This document shows positions 24,911-32,263 of a stretch of DNA of 51,294 nt, one piece after another. Under the pieces are notes generated by a model. It saw only the letters and a program-made list of their open reading frames with translations, was not told the DNA's origin and did not search any database. This DNA comes from Deltaproteobacteria bacterium (GTDB taxonomy: Bacteria; Desulfobacterota; Syntrophia; Syntrophales; UBA5619), in NCBI GenBank assembly GCA_021817825.1, contig JAKAFS010000018.1, positions 1-51,294 of the forward strand, read 5' to 3'. The translations under genes were made by a program, and so were the position numbers. Position 1 is the stretch's first letter. Each line of letters opens with the position of its first letter.

Positions 24911-27283
24911 ATGAGAGATTTTCAACATGTGAATGCCGGAAGCTTTGCTGAAGCAACGAAACTCTTAAAAGAAAAAGAAAAGTCGGCAGCCATTTCCGGC
25001 GGCACCGATCTCGTCAATGTCCTGAAAGAGGAGATCCTCGCCGCGGCGCCCGAGCAGGTCGTGAACCTCAAGACCATCGCCGGGGCGGATTCCATCCGGG
25101 CCGGCAAGACCTCGGTCAAGATCGGGGCCCTGGCGACGCTCGCCGCGATCGCCGAATCAGCGGCGGTCCGGAACAAGCTTCCGATCCTCTCCCAGGCTGC
25201 CCTGTCGGTCGCCACCCCCATCATTCGCCATGCCGCCACCATCGGCGGCAACCTCTGCCAGGACGTCCGGTGCGAGCACTACCGTTATTCCCATAACGAC
25301 GGCGGCCGCAAGGACTGCTACCGCAAGGGCGGCAAGGAGTGCCTGGCCCTGCTCGGGAAAAACGAGAACCACTCGATCTTCGGCGGGATGAAGCTCCACA
25401 ATTCCCCCTGCACCGACAACTGCCCGGCGAGGATCGACATCCCCGCCTACATGGAGCGGCTGCGAAACGACGACCTCGACGCTGCCGCCCGGATCATCAT
25501 GACCCGGAATCCCTTTCCGGCCGTGACCGGCCGGGTCTGCGCCCATTTCTGCCAGGAGACCTGCAACCGCGGCGGCCACGACGAGCCGGGCGGCATCGGC
25601 AATGTGGAACGCTACCTGGGCGACGTGATCCTGGCCAACAGCCGGAAATATTATCCCAAGCCCAAGAAGGAATCGGGCAAGAAGGTGGCCATCGTGGGGT
25701 CCGGCCCGGCGGGCCTGGCGGCCGCCTATTTCCTCCGCAAAGAAGGGCACAGGGTCGTGGTCTTTGACCGGATGGCCGAGGCGGGCGGCATGCTCCAGTA
25801 CGCGATTCCCGCCTATCGGCTCCCGAAAAACATCGTGCAGGAGACCGTCGCGGCCCTGAAGAAGATGGGCGTCGAATTCGTTCTGAAGACGGAAATAGGA
25901 ACGGACATCGCGCCCAAGAAGCTGGAGAAGGAGTTCCACAAGGTCTTCTACGACACAGGCGCCTGGAAGCGGCCGGTCCTGGGCTTCGACGGCGAGGAAC
26001 TCACGGTCTTCGGCCTCGACTTCCTGATGGAAGTGAAAAAATGGATGGAAGGGAAGCTGGGAAAAGACGTCCTCGTGGTCGGCGGCGGCAATGTGGCCAT
26101 GGATATCGCCTCGACGGCCAAAAGGCTGGGCGCGGCTAAGGTGACCCTGGTCTGCGTGGAAAGGGAAGACGAGATGCCGGCCGGCAAAGAGGACATTAAA
26201 AGATGCCGGGAACAGGGGATCGAGATCATCAACTCCTATGGCGTAAGCAAAGTGCTCCGCAAGGGGAACAAGATCAAAGGGATGGAACTGGTCAAATGCA
26301 CCTCCGTCTTCGATGAGCAAAAGCGCTTTGCCCCGCAATATGACAAGAAGGACAAGAAGGTCGTCGCGGCCGATTCGATCCTCATGGCCGTGGGCCAGGC
26401 GGTCGATCTTTCCTTCCTGGACAAGCAGTATCGGCTGGATCTCACTCCCCGGGGGTTGGTCGCCATCGACGAAGAGACCTACATGACGAGCCGCAAGGGG
26501 GTCTATGCCGGAGGCGACATGACCAGCGGCCCCTCGACGGTCATCCGGGCCATTGCCGCGGGACACGGCGCGGCGAACGCCATCAACAAGGACCTGGGGG
26601 TCAAGGGGAAGAACGGAGCGGCGCTCGACGCGCCGCCTTTCCTGAAATTCGACGCTGTCGGGATCACCAAAAAATACGCCTCCGAATTGCCCCTGCGGCT
26701 GCCGGGCGATCGGACCCTCGATCTCGAAGACCATTATGCCGGCCTCCAGTGGCAGCAGGTCCAGGCCGACTCGGCCCGGTGCTTCAACTGCGGCTGCCTG
26801 GCCGTCAGCCCCTCGGACATCGCGCCGGTCCTCGTGGCCCTCGACGCCACGGTCAGGACCACGGAACGGGCCATCAAGGCGGACGACTTCTTTACGAAAT
26901 CGCCCTCCGTGGATCAGCTCCTCCAGAAGGGCGAACTGGTGAAGGAGATCGAGATCCCGCTCTGGGCGGGCTATCAAGTCTCCTATGACAAGCGGGATAT
27001 GCAGGACGGCAAGCACTTCGCGATCTGCGGCGTGGCCGCGGCTTACAAGGTAAAGGCCGGCAAGATCGCCGATGCCCGGATCGTCCTTTCCGGCGTGGCC
27101 CCGGTCCCCTACCGCCTGAAGGCCGTGGAAGCCTTTGTCAAAGGCAAGAAGGTCGATGCGGCCCTGGCCCTTGAGGCCGGGAAGCTCGCCTGCGAAAATG
27201 CGGTGCTCTTGAGGGAAAACGCGAACAAGTTGCAGGAGATCACGGCAGCGGTCAAAAATTCGCTGTTGAACGCGGTCAAATAA
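24911..27283 (+). CDS. chimeric flavoprotein: CoxM-like FAD subunit with inserted GltD-like NAD(P)H/FAD module
   Basis: 790 residues. Positions 1-160 are the first FAD-binding subdomain of CoxM/XdhB-type subunits (AISGGTDL, IRHAATIGGNLCQD) with four Cys (116, 121, 136, 144), placed like the extra [4Fe-4S] loop of 4-hydroxybenzoyl-CoA reductase beta subunits. About 165-250 is a GltD N-terminal Fe-S domain (Cys167, 171, 210, 214, 218). About 255-570 has two dinucleotide folds, VGSGPAGLAAAYF and VVGGGNVAMD. From about 625 the CoxM fold resumes (CLAVSPSDIAPVLVALDA) with the CO-dehydrogenase flavoprotein C-terminal domain. The frame is continuous. Expected to link NAD(P)H to the CoxS-like and ferredoxin partners. 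Confidence 0.85.
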   Translation: MRDFQHVNAGSFAEATKLLKEKEKSAAISGGTDLVNVLKEEILAAAPEQVVNLKTIAGADSIRAGKTSVKIGALATLAAIAESAAVRNKLPILSQAALSVATPIIRHAATIGGNLCQDVRCEHYRYSHNDGGRKDCYRKGGKECLALLGKNENHSIFGGMKLHNSPCTDNCPARIDIPAYMERLRNDDLDAAARIIMTRNPFPAVTGRVCAHFCQETCNRGGHDEPGGIGNVERYLGDVILANSRKYYPKPKKESGKKVAIVGSGPAGLAAAYFLRKEGHRVVVFDRMAEAGGMLQYAIPAYRLPKNIVQETVAALKKMGVEFVLKTEIGTDIAPKKLEKEFHKVFYDTGAWKRPVLGFDGEELTVFGLDFLMEVKKWMEGKLGKDVLVVGGGNVAMDIASTAKRLGAAKVTLVCVEREDEMPAGKEDIKRCREQGIEIINSYGVSKVLRKGNKIKGMELVKCTSVFDEQKRFAPQYDKKDKKVVAADSILMAVGQAVDLSFLDKQYRLDLTPRGLVAIDEETYMTSRKGVYAGGDMTSGPSTVIRAIAAGHGAANAINKDLGVKGKNGAALDAPPFLKFDAVGITKKYASELPLRLPGDRTLDLEDHYAGLQWQQVQADSARCFNCGCLAVSPSDIAPVLVALDATVRTTERAIKADDFFTKSPSVDQLLQKGELVKEIEIPLWAGYQVSYDKRDMQDGKHFAICGVAAAYKVKAGKIADARIVLSGVAPVPYRLKAVEAFVKGKKVDAALALEAGKLACENAVLLRENANKLQEITAAVKNSLLNAVK

Positions 27284-27316
27284 AGAAATCCGCCTCATAA
27301 GGGAGGGGTAAAGATC

Positions 27317-27487
27317 ATGGATGTCAGAGACGAGAAGGACGAAGAGCACGGCGCCTGGACCAAGGAGGACAACCTCTGGAAAAGGATCAAGGAGCGGGCG
27401 GAAAAGGAAAAGACCAGCTATTGGGCAGTCACGCGGAAATGCCAGTTGGAGTACTGGAACGACTACGGCCTCACGAAAGAACCGTAA
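27317..27487 (+). CDS. small conserved-looking protein of the redox cluster (56 aa)
   Basis: ATG 27317 follows GGGAGGGG at proper spacing, and the frame closes at TAA 27485. The protein is acidic then basic, with MDVRDEKDEEHGAWTKEDN, WKRIKERAEKEK and a C-terminal QLEYWNDYGLTKEP; it has one Cys. It sits between the chimeric flavoprotein (34 bp away) and the AprA-like gene (17 bp away). It could be a small structural subunit. No family recognised. Confidence 0.65.
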   Translation: MDVRDEKDEEHGAWTKEDNLWKRIKERAEKEKTSYWAVTRKCQLEYWNDYGLTKEP

Positions 27488-27504
27488 AAAGGGGGATGAC
27501 ACCT

Positions 27505-29214
27505 ATGCGTTTAGAAAAGATGGCCGACAAGGTTTATGAAACCGATGTGCTGGTGATTGGCGGCGGCGTGTCCGGGTGTGTGGCGGCGGCAAAGGCGGCC
27601 AAGCTCGGGGCCGAGGTGATCGTGCTGGAAAAGGCCTCCCTGGAGCGGGGCGGCGGTCCGGCGGCAGGGATGGACCACTGCTCGACCATTCCCCATGAAG
27701 GCACCGACTACAAGCATATCGTGAAAGGGATGACCGGCGAAGGGGCCTATCCGCCCATCAAGAACAAAAAGGGGCTCTTCAATTCCAACGTCTACTTTGC
27801 CGCCTGGAAGGACTCCTGGAAGCACATCCAGGAGGTCGAATCCTGGGGGATCGACTTCAAGTGGGACGACGGCGACTACTACTGGATTCCCTCGGGCCGC
27901 CACGGCGGCGGCCGGACGACCATCCGCTTCCACGGCCAGTTCCTGAAACCCCAACTCGCCTCGGCAGTGCGCAAGGCCGGCTGCAAGGTCCTGGATCGCA
28001 CCATGGGGGTCGATCTTCTGACCAAAAACGGCAAGGTCGTGGGCGCCGTGGCCCTGAACACCAGGAACAACGACTTCATCGTCATCAAGGCCAAGGCGGT
28101 CATGATCGGCACCGGCATGGTGCAGCGGATCTTCAACCCCGAGGACACGGCCCCCTGGCACAACAAGTTCATGTACCACTGGTGCCCGACCGGCGCGGGC
28201 GACGCCCACGCCATGGCCTACCGGGCCGGGGCGAAAGTGGCCAACATGGAATTCTCCTCCTGGTTTTCGCGCCTCATCGACGACAAGACCATCATGTTCG
28301 GCTTCAACACCGACGGCGACGGCCGGTCCGTCCGGATCGTCAATGCCAAGGGGGAGGTGATCTCCGAAAACGCCTTCATGTCGCTGGAGACCTACGTGGA
28401 GCAGGAGGAAAAGGGGCTCACCCCCATGTATTTCGACGTGCCCAGTTCCCCGGAGAGCCATCAGCGCAAAAGAGAGATCTCCACCGCCGACGAGCGGATC
28501 GCCACCATCAAATACAACATCGAACGGGGCTTCGACGCTAGGACCCACCGCTGGGAACTCCACGGGACGAAATCCCTGGCCCTGACCAAGAACATGGCCG
28601 GGATCGTGACCGACGAGGCCTTCCAGACCACGCTCGCCAACCTCTTTGCGATCGGCGACACGGCCCAGGCCGGCGGCACGATCCTGGGTTCCTGCAACAG
28701 CGGGATCCTGGCCGCCGAATACATCGTCCCGAAGCTGCCCAAGATCAAGCACCAGGAGATCGATGCGGCCCAGGTCAAGGTCTGGAAGGACCGCCTGGAA
28801 GGCCACAAAGATGTCCAGGACGGCGCCGAGCCCCTGGAATTCGAGACCAAGATCCGGCTCATCACCGAGCGGTACGCCAGCCTCTTTCGGTCCGGCGGGA
28901 AGCTAAAAGAAGGGCTCACCCGGCTGCTCTCTTTGCGCCGCGACTGGCTGGAAAGGCTTGCCGGGGACACGCCCCACCGCCTGATGCGCGTCGTGGATTG
29001 CTACAATCTCGCGGACCTCGCCGAGGTCCATTTCCGTTCGGCCCTGAACCGGGAAGACACCCGGGCCTCCTTCTACCGCAAGGATTTCCCGGAGATGAAC
29101 CCGGAATGGGACAACAAGGTGAACTTCGCCTACATGAAGGACGGAAAGTGCGTCATCGAGAAGGGGTCCTTCCCGGAAGTGGATCCCCAATGGCTGGAGG
29201 AGGATAAGCAATGA
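27505..29214 (+). CDS. AprA/fumarate-reductase-like FAD oxidoreductase
   Basis: 569 residues; start set at ATG 27505, nine bases after a GGGGG Shine-Dalgarno (an ATG at 27496 overlaps that RBS). The N-terminal Rossmann motif is VLVIGGGVSGCVAAAKAA with VIVLEK. The capping-domain region GRHGGGRTTIRFHGQ and the C-terminal FAD contact LFAIGDTAQAGGTILGS follow the adenylylsulfate reductase alpha plan. The C-terminal helical region has DWLERLAGDTPHRLMRVVD and a FRSALNREDTR segment typical of that superfamily. The ferredoxin overlaps it by 4 bp, as aprB pairs with aprA. The substrate is unlikely to be APS, since sulfate-reduction neighbours are missing. Confidence 0.85.
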   Translation: MRLEKMADKVYETDVLVIGGGVSGCVAAAKAAKLGAEVIVLEKASLERGGGPAAGMDHCSTIPHEGTDYKHIVKGMTGEGAYPPIKNKKGLFNSNVYFAAWKDSWKHIQEVESWGIDFKWDDGDYYWIPSGRHGGGRTTIRFHGQFLKPQLASAVRKAGCKVLDRTMGVDLLTKNGKVVGAVALNTRNNDFIVIKAKAVMIGTGMVQRIFNPEDTAPWHNKFMYHWCPTGAGDAHAMAYRAGAKVANMEFSSWFSRLIDDKTIMFGFNTDGDGRSVRIVNAKGEVISENAFMSLETYVEQEEKGLTPMYFDVPSSPESHQRKREISTADERIATIKYNIERGFDARTHRWELHGTKSLALTKNMAGIVTDEAFQTTLANLFAIGDTAQAGGTILGSCNSGILAAEYIVPKLPKIKHQEIDAAQVKVWKDRLEGHKDVQDGAEPLEFETKIRLITERYASLFRSGGKLKEGLTRLLSLRRDWLERLAGDTPHRLMRVVDCYNLADLAEVHFRSALNREDTRASFYRKDFPEMNPEWDNKVNFAYMKDGKCVIEKGSFPEVDPQWLEEDKQ

Positions 29215-29423
29215 GCGTTCGATTGCCGGTCAAGATCGACTACGACAACTGCATGGGATGCCGCAAGTGCTATACCCTCTGTCCCATGGATGTCTATACC
29301 TGGGATGAGGAGAAGAACGTGCCCAAGGTGACGAACTACATGGAATGCTGGTTCTGCGGGGCCTGCATGATGGACTGCCCGCAGCGGGCCATCGACGTCC
29401 AGTACCCGCTGGCGAGCTGGTAG
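29211..29423 (+). CDS. 2x[4Fe-4S] ferredoxin, AprB-like small subunit
   Basis: A 70-residue protein with two cluster motifs, CMGCRKCYTLCP and CWFCGACMMDCP. It begins inside the stop of the AprA-like gene (ATGA), so it is a likely stoichiometric subunit carrying electrons between that flavin and a partner. It is shorter than true AprB (about 150 residues), lacking the C-terminal tail that wraps AprA. Confidence 0.92.
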   Translation: MSVRLPVKIDYDNCMGCRKCYTLCPMDVYTWDEEKNVPKVTNYMECWFCGACMMDCPQRAIDVQYPLASW

Positions 29424-29472
29424 AGGTTGTTAAGCCATCATCGTTTGATGTCGATTCTGTCGATAGCAATTC

Positions 29473-29537
29473 TGTCACTCCCGCGCAAGCGGGAGTCCAG
29501 AAGCCTTTGAATAGATTCCCGCTTCCACGGGAATGAC
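29473..29537 (+). repeat. dispersed palindromic repeat, copy 3
   Basis: A 65-bp closed palindrome of the same kind as copy 1 (left arm TGTCACTCCCGCGCAAGCGG, right arm ending CCACGGGAATGAC), placed between the ferredoxin gene and the binding-protein gene. It probably separates transcripts. Confidence 0.8.
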
Positions 29538-29613
29538 GCAGTAGGATCGAACCGGGAATGCCGCGCCTCGCGGCGCCCTCGATGACAGATGAGAACTGAA
29601 AGGACCGCCCGCC

Positions 29614-30480
29614 ATGCGCCTGGCCCTGCCCTATCCCACCATGACCTTCCTGTCCTTCTACGCCGCCAGGGAGCAGGGCTTTCTGGCGGCCGAAGGGGTC
29701 GATCTGGAGATCCTCCATGTCGCCGGCGGCGGACACGCCATCATGGAGATGTTCATGAAAGGCGAGGTGGATTTTCTCTTTGCCCACTGGGAGATGGTGG
29801 AGATCGCCATGCGGGGGAAGCTCGACGTCCGGGCACTCTGCGGCAGCATCGCCGACCCCTACTCCTTTTTCGTCCGGCCGGAGATCAAGACCTTTGCCGA
29901 CCTCAAAGGAAAGAACGTGATGGTGGGCCCCATGGGGTCGGGGAGCAACACCGAGGCCCGCTACTGCCTGATGCAGGCCGGCGTCGATCCGGCGGAGGTG
30001 AACTTCGTCGTCGGCGACTACCTAAAGCGCATCCTCGCCCTACAGGACCCCAACATTCATGCCATGCAGGACCGGACCCAGACCTGGTACTGGGCGCAAA
30101 AAGCCGGCTGGCGCTATCTCAAACTCGCCGACCCGGACCTTTTCCTGGACAACGGCGGCCTCTCCACCACCCTGAAGCTGATCCGGGAACAGCCCGAGAT
30201 CGTCGGGAAAGTGGTCAAGGCGGTCGTCCAGGCGACCCGGTTCATCCAAGAAGACCGGGAAGGGGCGATCGCCCTTTCCCGGAAGGTGATCCCCTATCTT
30301 TCCGACGAGGAAATCCGCGGCAGCTATGAAGTACTTCGGCCCCACTTCGACGCCGAAGTGAGGCCCGCGACCATCCAGTTCATCCAGGAGGCGATCGGCA
30401 CGGTGATGGGCATCCCGCAGCGGCTCGACTTCGAGGAGCTCGTCGATCTCCGCTTTCTCCGCCAGGCGCAGGCGGGTTGA
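29614..30480 (+). CDS. NMT1/THI5-like substrate-binding-fold protein without signal peptide
   Basis: A 288-residue periplasmic-binding-protein fold of the taurine/nitrate/thiamine-precursor type: YPTMTFLSFYAAREQGFLAAEGVDLE, GGGHAIMEMFMKGEVDFLFAH, FADLKGKNVMVGPMGSGSNTEA. It starts directly at strand 1 with MRLALPYPTM, so there is no secretion signal, and no ABC ATPase or permease is nearby. It may therefore be a cytoplasmic sensor, carrier or enzyme for the cluster's substrate. ATG 29614 has GAAAGGA upstream. Confidence 0.8.
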   Translation: MRLALPYPTMTFLSFYAAREQGFLAAEGVDLEILHVAGGGHAIMEMFMKGEVDFLFAHWEMVEIAMRGKLDVRALCGSIADPYSFFVRPEIKTFADLKGKNVMVGPMGSGSNTEARYCLMQAGVDPAEVNFVVGDYLKRILALQDPNIHAMQDRTQTWYWAQKAGWRYLKLADPDLFLDNGGLSTTLKLIREQPEIVGKVVKAVVQATRFIQEDREGAIALSRKVIPYLSDEEIRGSYEVLRPHFDAEVRPATIQFIQEAIGTVMGIPQRLDFEELVDLRFLRQAQAG

Positions 30481-30495
30481 CCGCAACGGCCGCGG

Positions 30496-30996
30496 CTACT
30501 CCCCTTCACCCAGGACTTCCCATTTTTTACAGTGATAATACCGGATCTGCGCGAGCCTTTCCGGATAGCGGCCGCAATTGAAATATCGCCAGTAAAAAGA
30601 CCCGTAGCTCCGGCAATGATTCACCTCGCGATCCAGCAGCGGACAGGCGATGCGGGTGCAGCATTGCGCGCAGCCGTTGCAGGCGGCGGCGTCTTTCGGC
30701 CAAGCGGCGCTCACCTTGACCAGGGAAAGATCGGGGCTCAGCAAGGGCGGCGCCGTCAGGGGGATCGCAAACATGTTGCGGTACTCCGGCTCCCGCAGCC
30801 AGGTCAGCACCATTTTCCAACCGCAGGCGGTGATGGCGTTGAAATGCCGGTAGTGTTTGAAACAATTCAGGTCTTGAAAAAAGTACCAGGAGTACAGAGG
30901 GCCCAGCAGGAAAGCCAGAATGTTTCCCGTTGCCGTAGCCGCCAGTGCCGCCCCGATAAAGGCGAGCCTGGCTGCCGTCCACCGCCATTTTTGCAT
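30496..30996 (-). CDS. membrane-anchored cysteine-rich protein (YkgJ-like cluster)
   Basis: 166 residues. One or two N-terminal hydrophobic helices (LAFIGAALAATATGNILAFL) are followed by a soluble domain with ACNGCAQCCTRIACPLLD, HCRSYGSFYWRYFNCGRYP and a late Cys. That spacing resembles the YkgJ/UPF0153 metal-binding cysteine cluster. Function unknown. It forms a minus-strand pair with the CPBP protease gene that starts further right. Confidence 0.6.
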   Translation of the reverse strand: MQKWRWTAARLAFIGAALAATATGNILAFLLGPLYSWYFFQDLNCFKHYRHFNAITACGWKMVLTWLREPEYRNMFAIPLTAPPLLSPDLSLVKVSAAWPKDAAACNGCAQCCTRIACPLLDREVNHCRSYGSFYWRYFNCGRYPERLAQIRYYHCKKWEVLGEGE

Positions 30997-31015
30997 GAGC
31001 AGAATCCATCCTCCC

Positions 31016-31960
31016 TCAGAAAAAGTTCCAGTATCCCATCAATCCGGCCATATCTCCGATCAAAAAGTGGGAAATGCTCACCCCTACGAGGGTTTGCTGC
31101 CGGTTGTACATCCAGCCCCAGAGCCAGCTGGTCAGGAGCGCGACCACGGCCAGATTGAGCGAAGAATAGACATGGAGCGATCCGAAAAGAAACGAGGTGA
31201 CCAGAATCGCCATAAGACCGCGATGCCGTCCCGAAAACAGGCGGGTGAGCGTGCTCTGCACCGTGCCCCGGGTGATGAACTCCTGCAGCGGCGCGACCCC
31301 GAGATAGAAAATATAGGAAAAATCGAAGTATCCGAGGTTTACCCACTGCGCCTCCCGGAAGAGGCCCGGGTAGTAGACATTGGCCACCCCCTTGAACAGA
31401 AAAAGCAGGCCGATCACCGGGACCGAAAGTGCCAGGGCTTCGAGGGACGAACGCTTCCACCCTTCAAGGGTGATCCCGAAATCCTTAAGGGGGAGGCGGC
31501 TCGCGACGACAATCCTGATGACGATCAGCAGGGTCACCAGTTCCAGCCCCCTGGACAGGTAGCCCTTGATGTCCTTTAGAAACTCGTGGCTGGCGATGAA
31601 GCCGGAATTCAGGAACCCCAGGACAAAGGTATAAAAAGCGATGAGCAGCACGACGCTGATGAAAATCGAGGCCAATTGCGTCCGAATCCGGTTGGACTCT
31701 TCGAGAGCGGCTTTTTTCTCCCGCAGTTCGGCGATCGTCTGCTCCAGCGCATATTCACGCGCTTCCACCTTGACCGCCATCAGCCCAAAGGACTCGGCCA
31801 ATTCGGCAATTTCCGGCGAGTGCTTCCGTTTATCGGTGAGGCTGAAAATCCTGTCCACGTTTTTGAAAGAGCCGGACATGATTTCGCGGGCCTGTTCGGT
31901 CAGTACGGCAATCGCGGCCGACAAGTGATTTGGCTTGTTCGTTTCCACAGGCATTTCCAA
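31016..31960 (-). CDS. CPBP-family intramembrane metalloprotease-like protein
   Basis: 314 residues. A cytoplasmic coiled-coil N-terminus (about 1-95, with REYALEQTIAELREKKAALEE) precedes 7-8 membrane segments. CPBP/ABI motifs are seen as PLQEFITRG (usual EE-x3-R has Gln for the first Glu), FLFGSLHVYSS and GVSISHFLIGD. The first-Glu change may lower or abolish protease activity. Relatives act in prenylated-protein processing or bacteriocin self-immunity in other bacteria; here the partner is unknown. Confidence 0.75.
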   Translation of the reverse strand: MEMPVETNKPNHLSAAIAVLTEQAREIMSGSFKNVDRIFSLTDKRKHSPEIAELAESFGLMAVKVEAREYALEQTIAELREKKAALEESNRIRTQLASIFISVVLLIAFYTFVLGFLNSGFIASHEFLKDIKGYLSRGLELVTLLIVIRIVVASRLPLKDFGITLEGWKRSSLEALALSVPVIGLLFLFKGVANVYYPGLFREAQWVNLGYFDFSYIFYLGVAPLQEFITRGTVQSTLTRLFSGRHRGLMAILVTSFLFGSLHVYSSLNLAVVALLTSWLWGWMYNRQQTLVGVSISHFLIGDMAGLMGYWNFF

Positions 31961-32263
31961 TTCGCCGGGAAGTCATTTTACCGATCCCGGGCCACCTCAA
32001 GGGCTGCAAAATCCGCAAGCGAGACATCATTTCCAGAACCATCGACGGGGAGCTTTTACACCATTGGTGCCAAAAACTTCAAGGAAACTCTGCAACGCTC
32101 GGCCGCAAAGCGAACGGCCGCAGGGTGAAAAGGCGTTACGAGTGCCGGGGCGCCATCTGACGATCCCAAAGGAGTCACTATCCGCAACCGGTAACGGTTG
32201 TGTCTGCCGAGCGGTCTGTGATAAGAGATTCGTCCTTGCAGATCGAAGATGAGGTGCTGGGTT
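31961..32263. other. intergenic region between divergent genes, no gene seen
   Basis: 303 bp between the divergently transcribed CPBP gene (minus) and the fusion gene (plus). Short frames here lack RBS and protein-like composition. It must contain promoters for both sides, but no convincing -35/-10 pair stands out. Confidence 0.6.

Noticed and set aside
25157..27502. A 781-codon minus-strand frame opposite the chimeric flavoprotein gene
   Set aside because: Antisense shadow of a gene with clear cofactor motifs; its composition (His, Asp, Gly, Leu-rich repeats of codon complements) is typical of an artefact.
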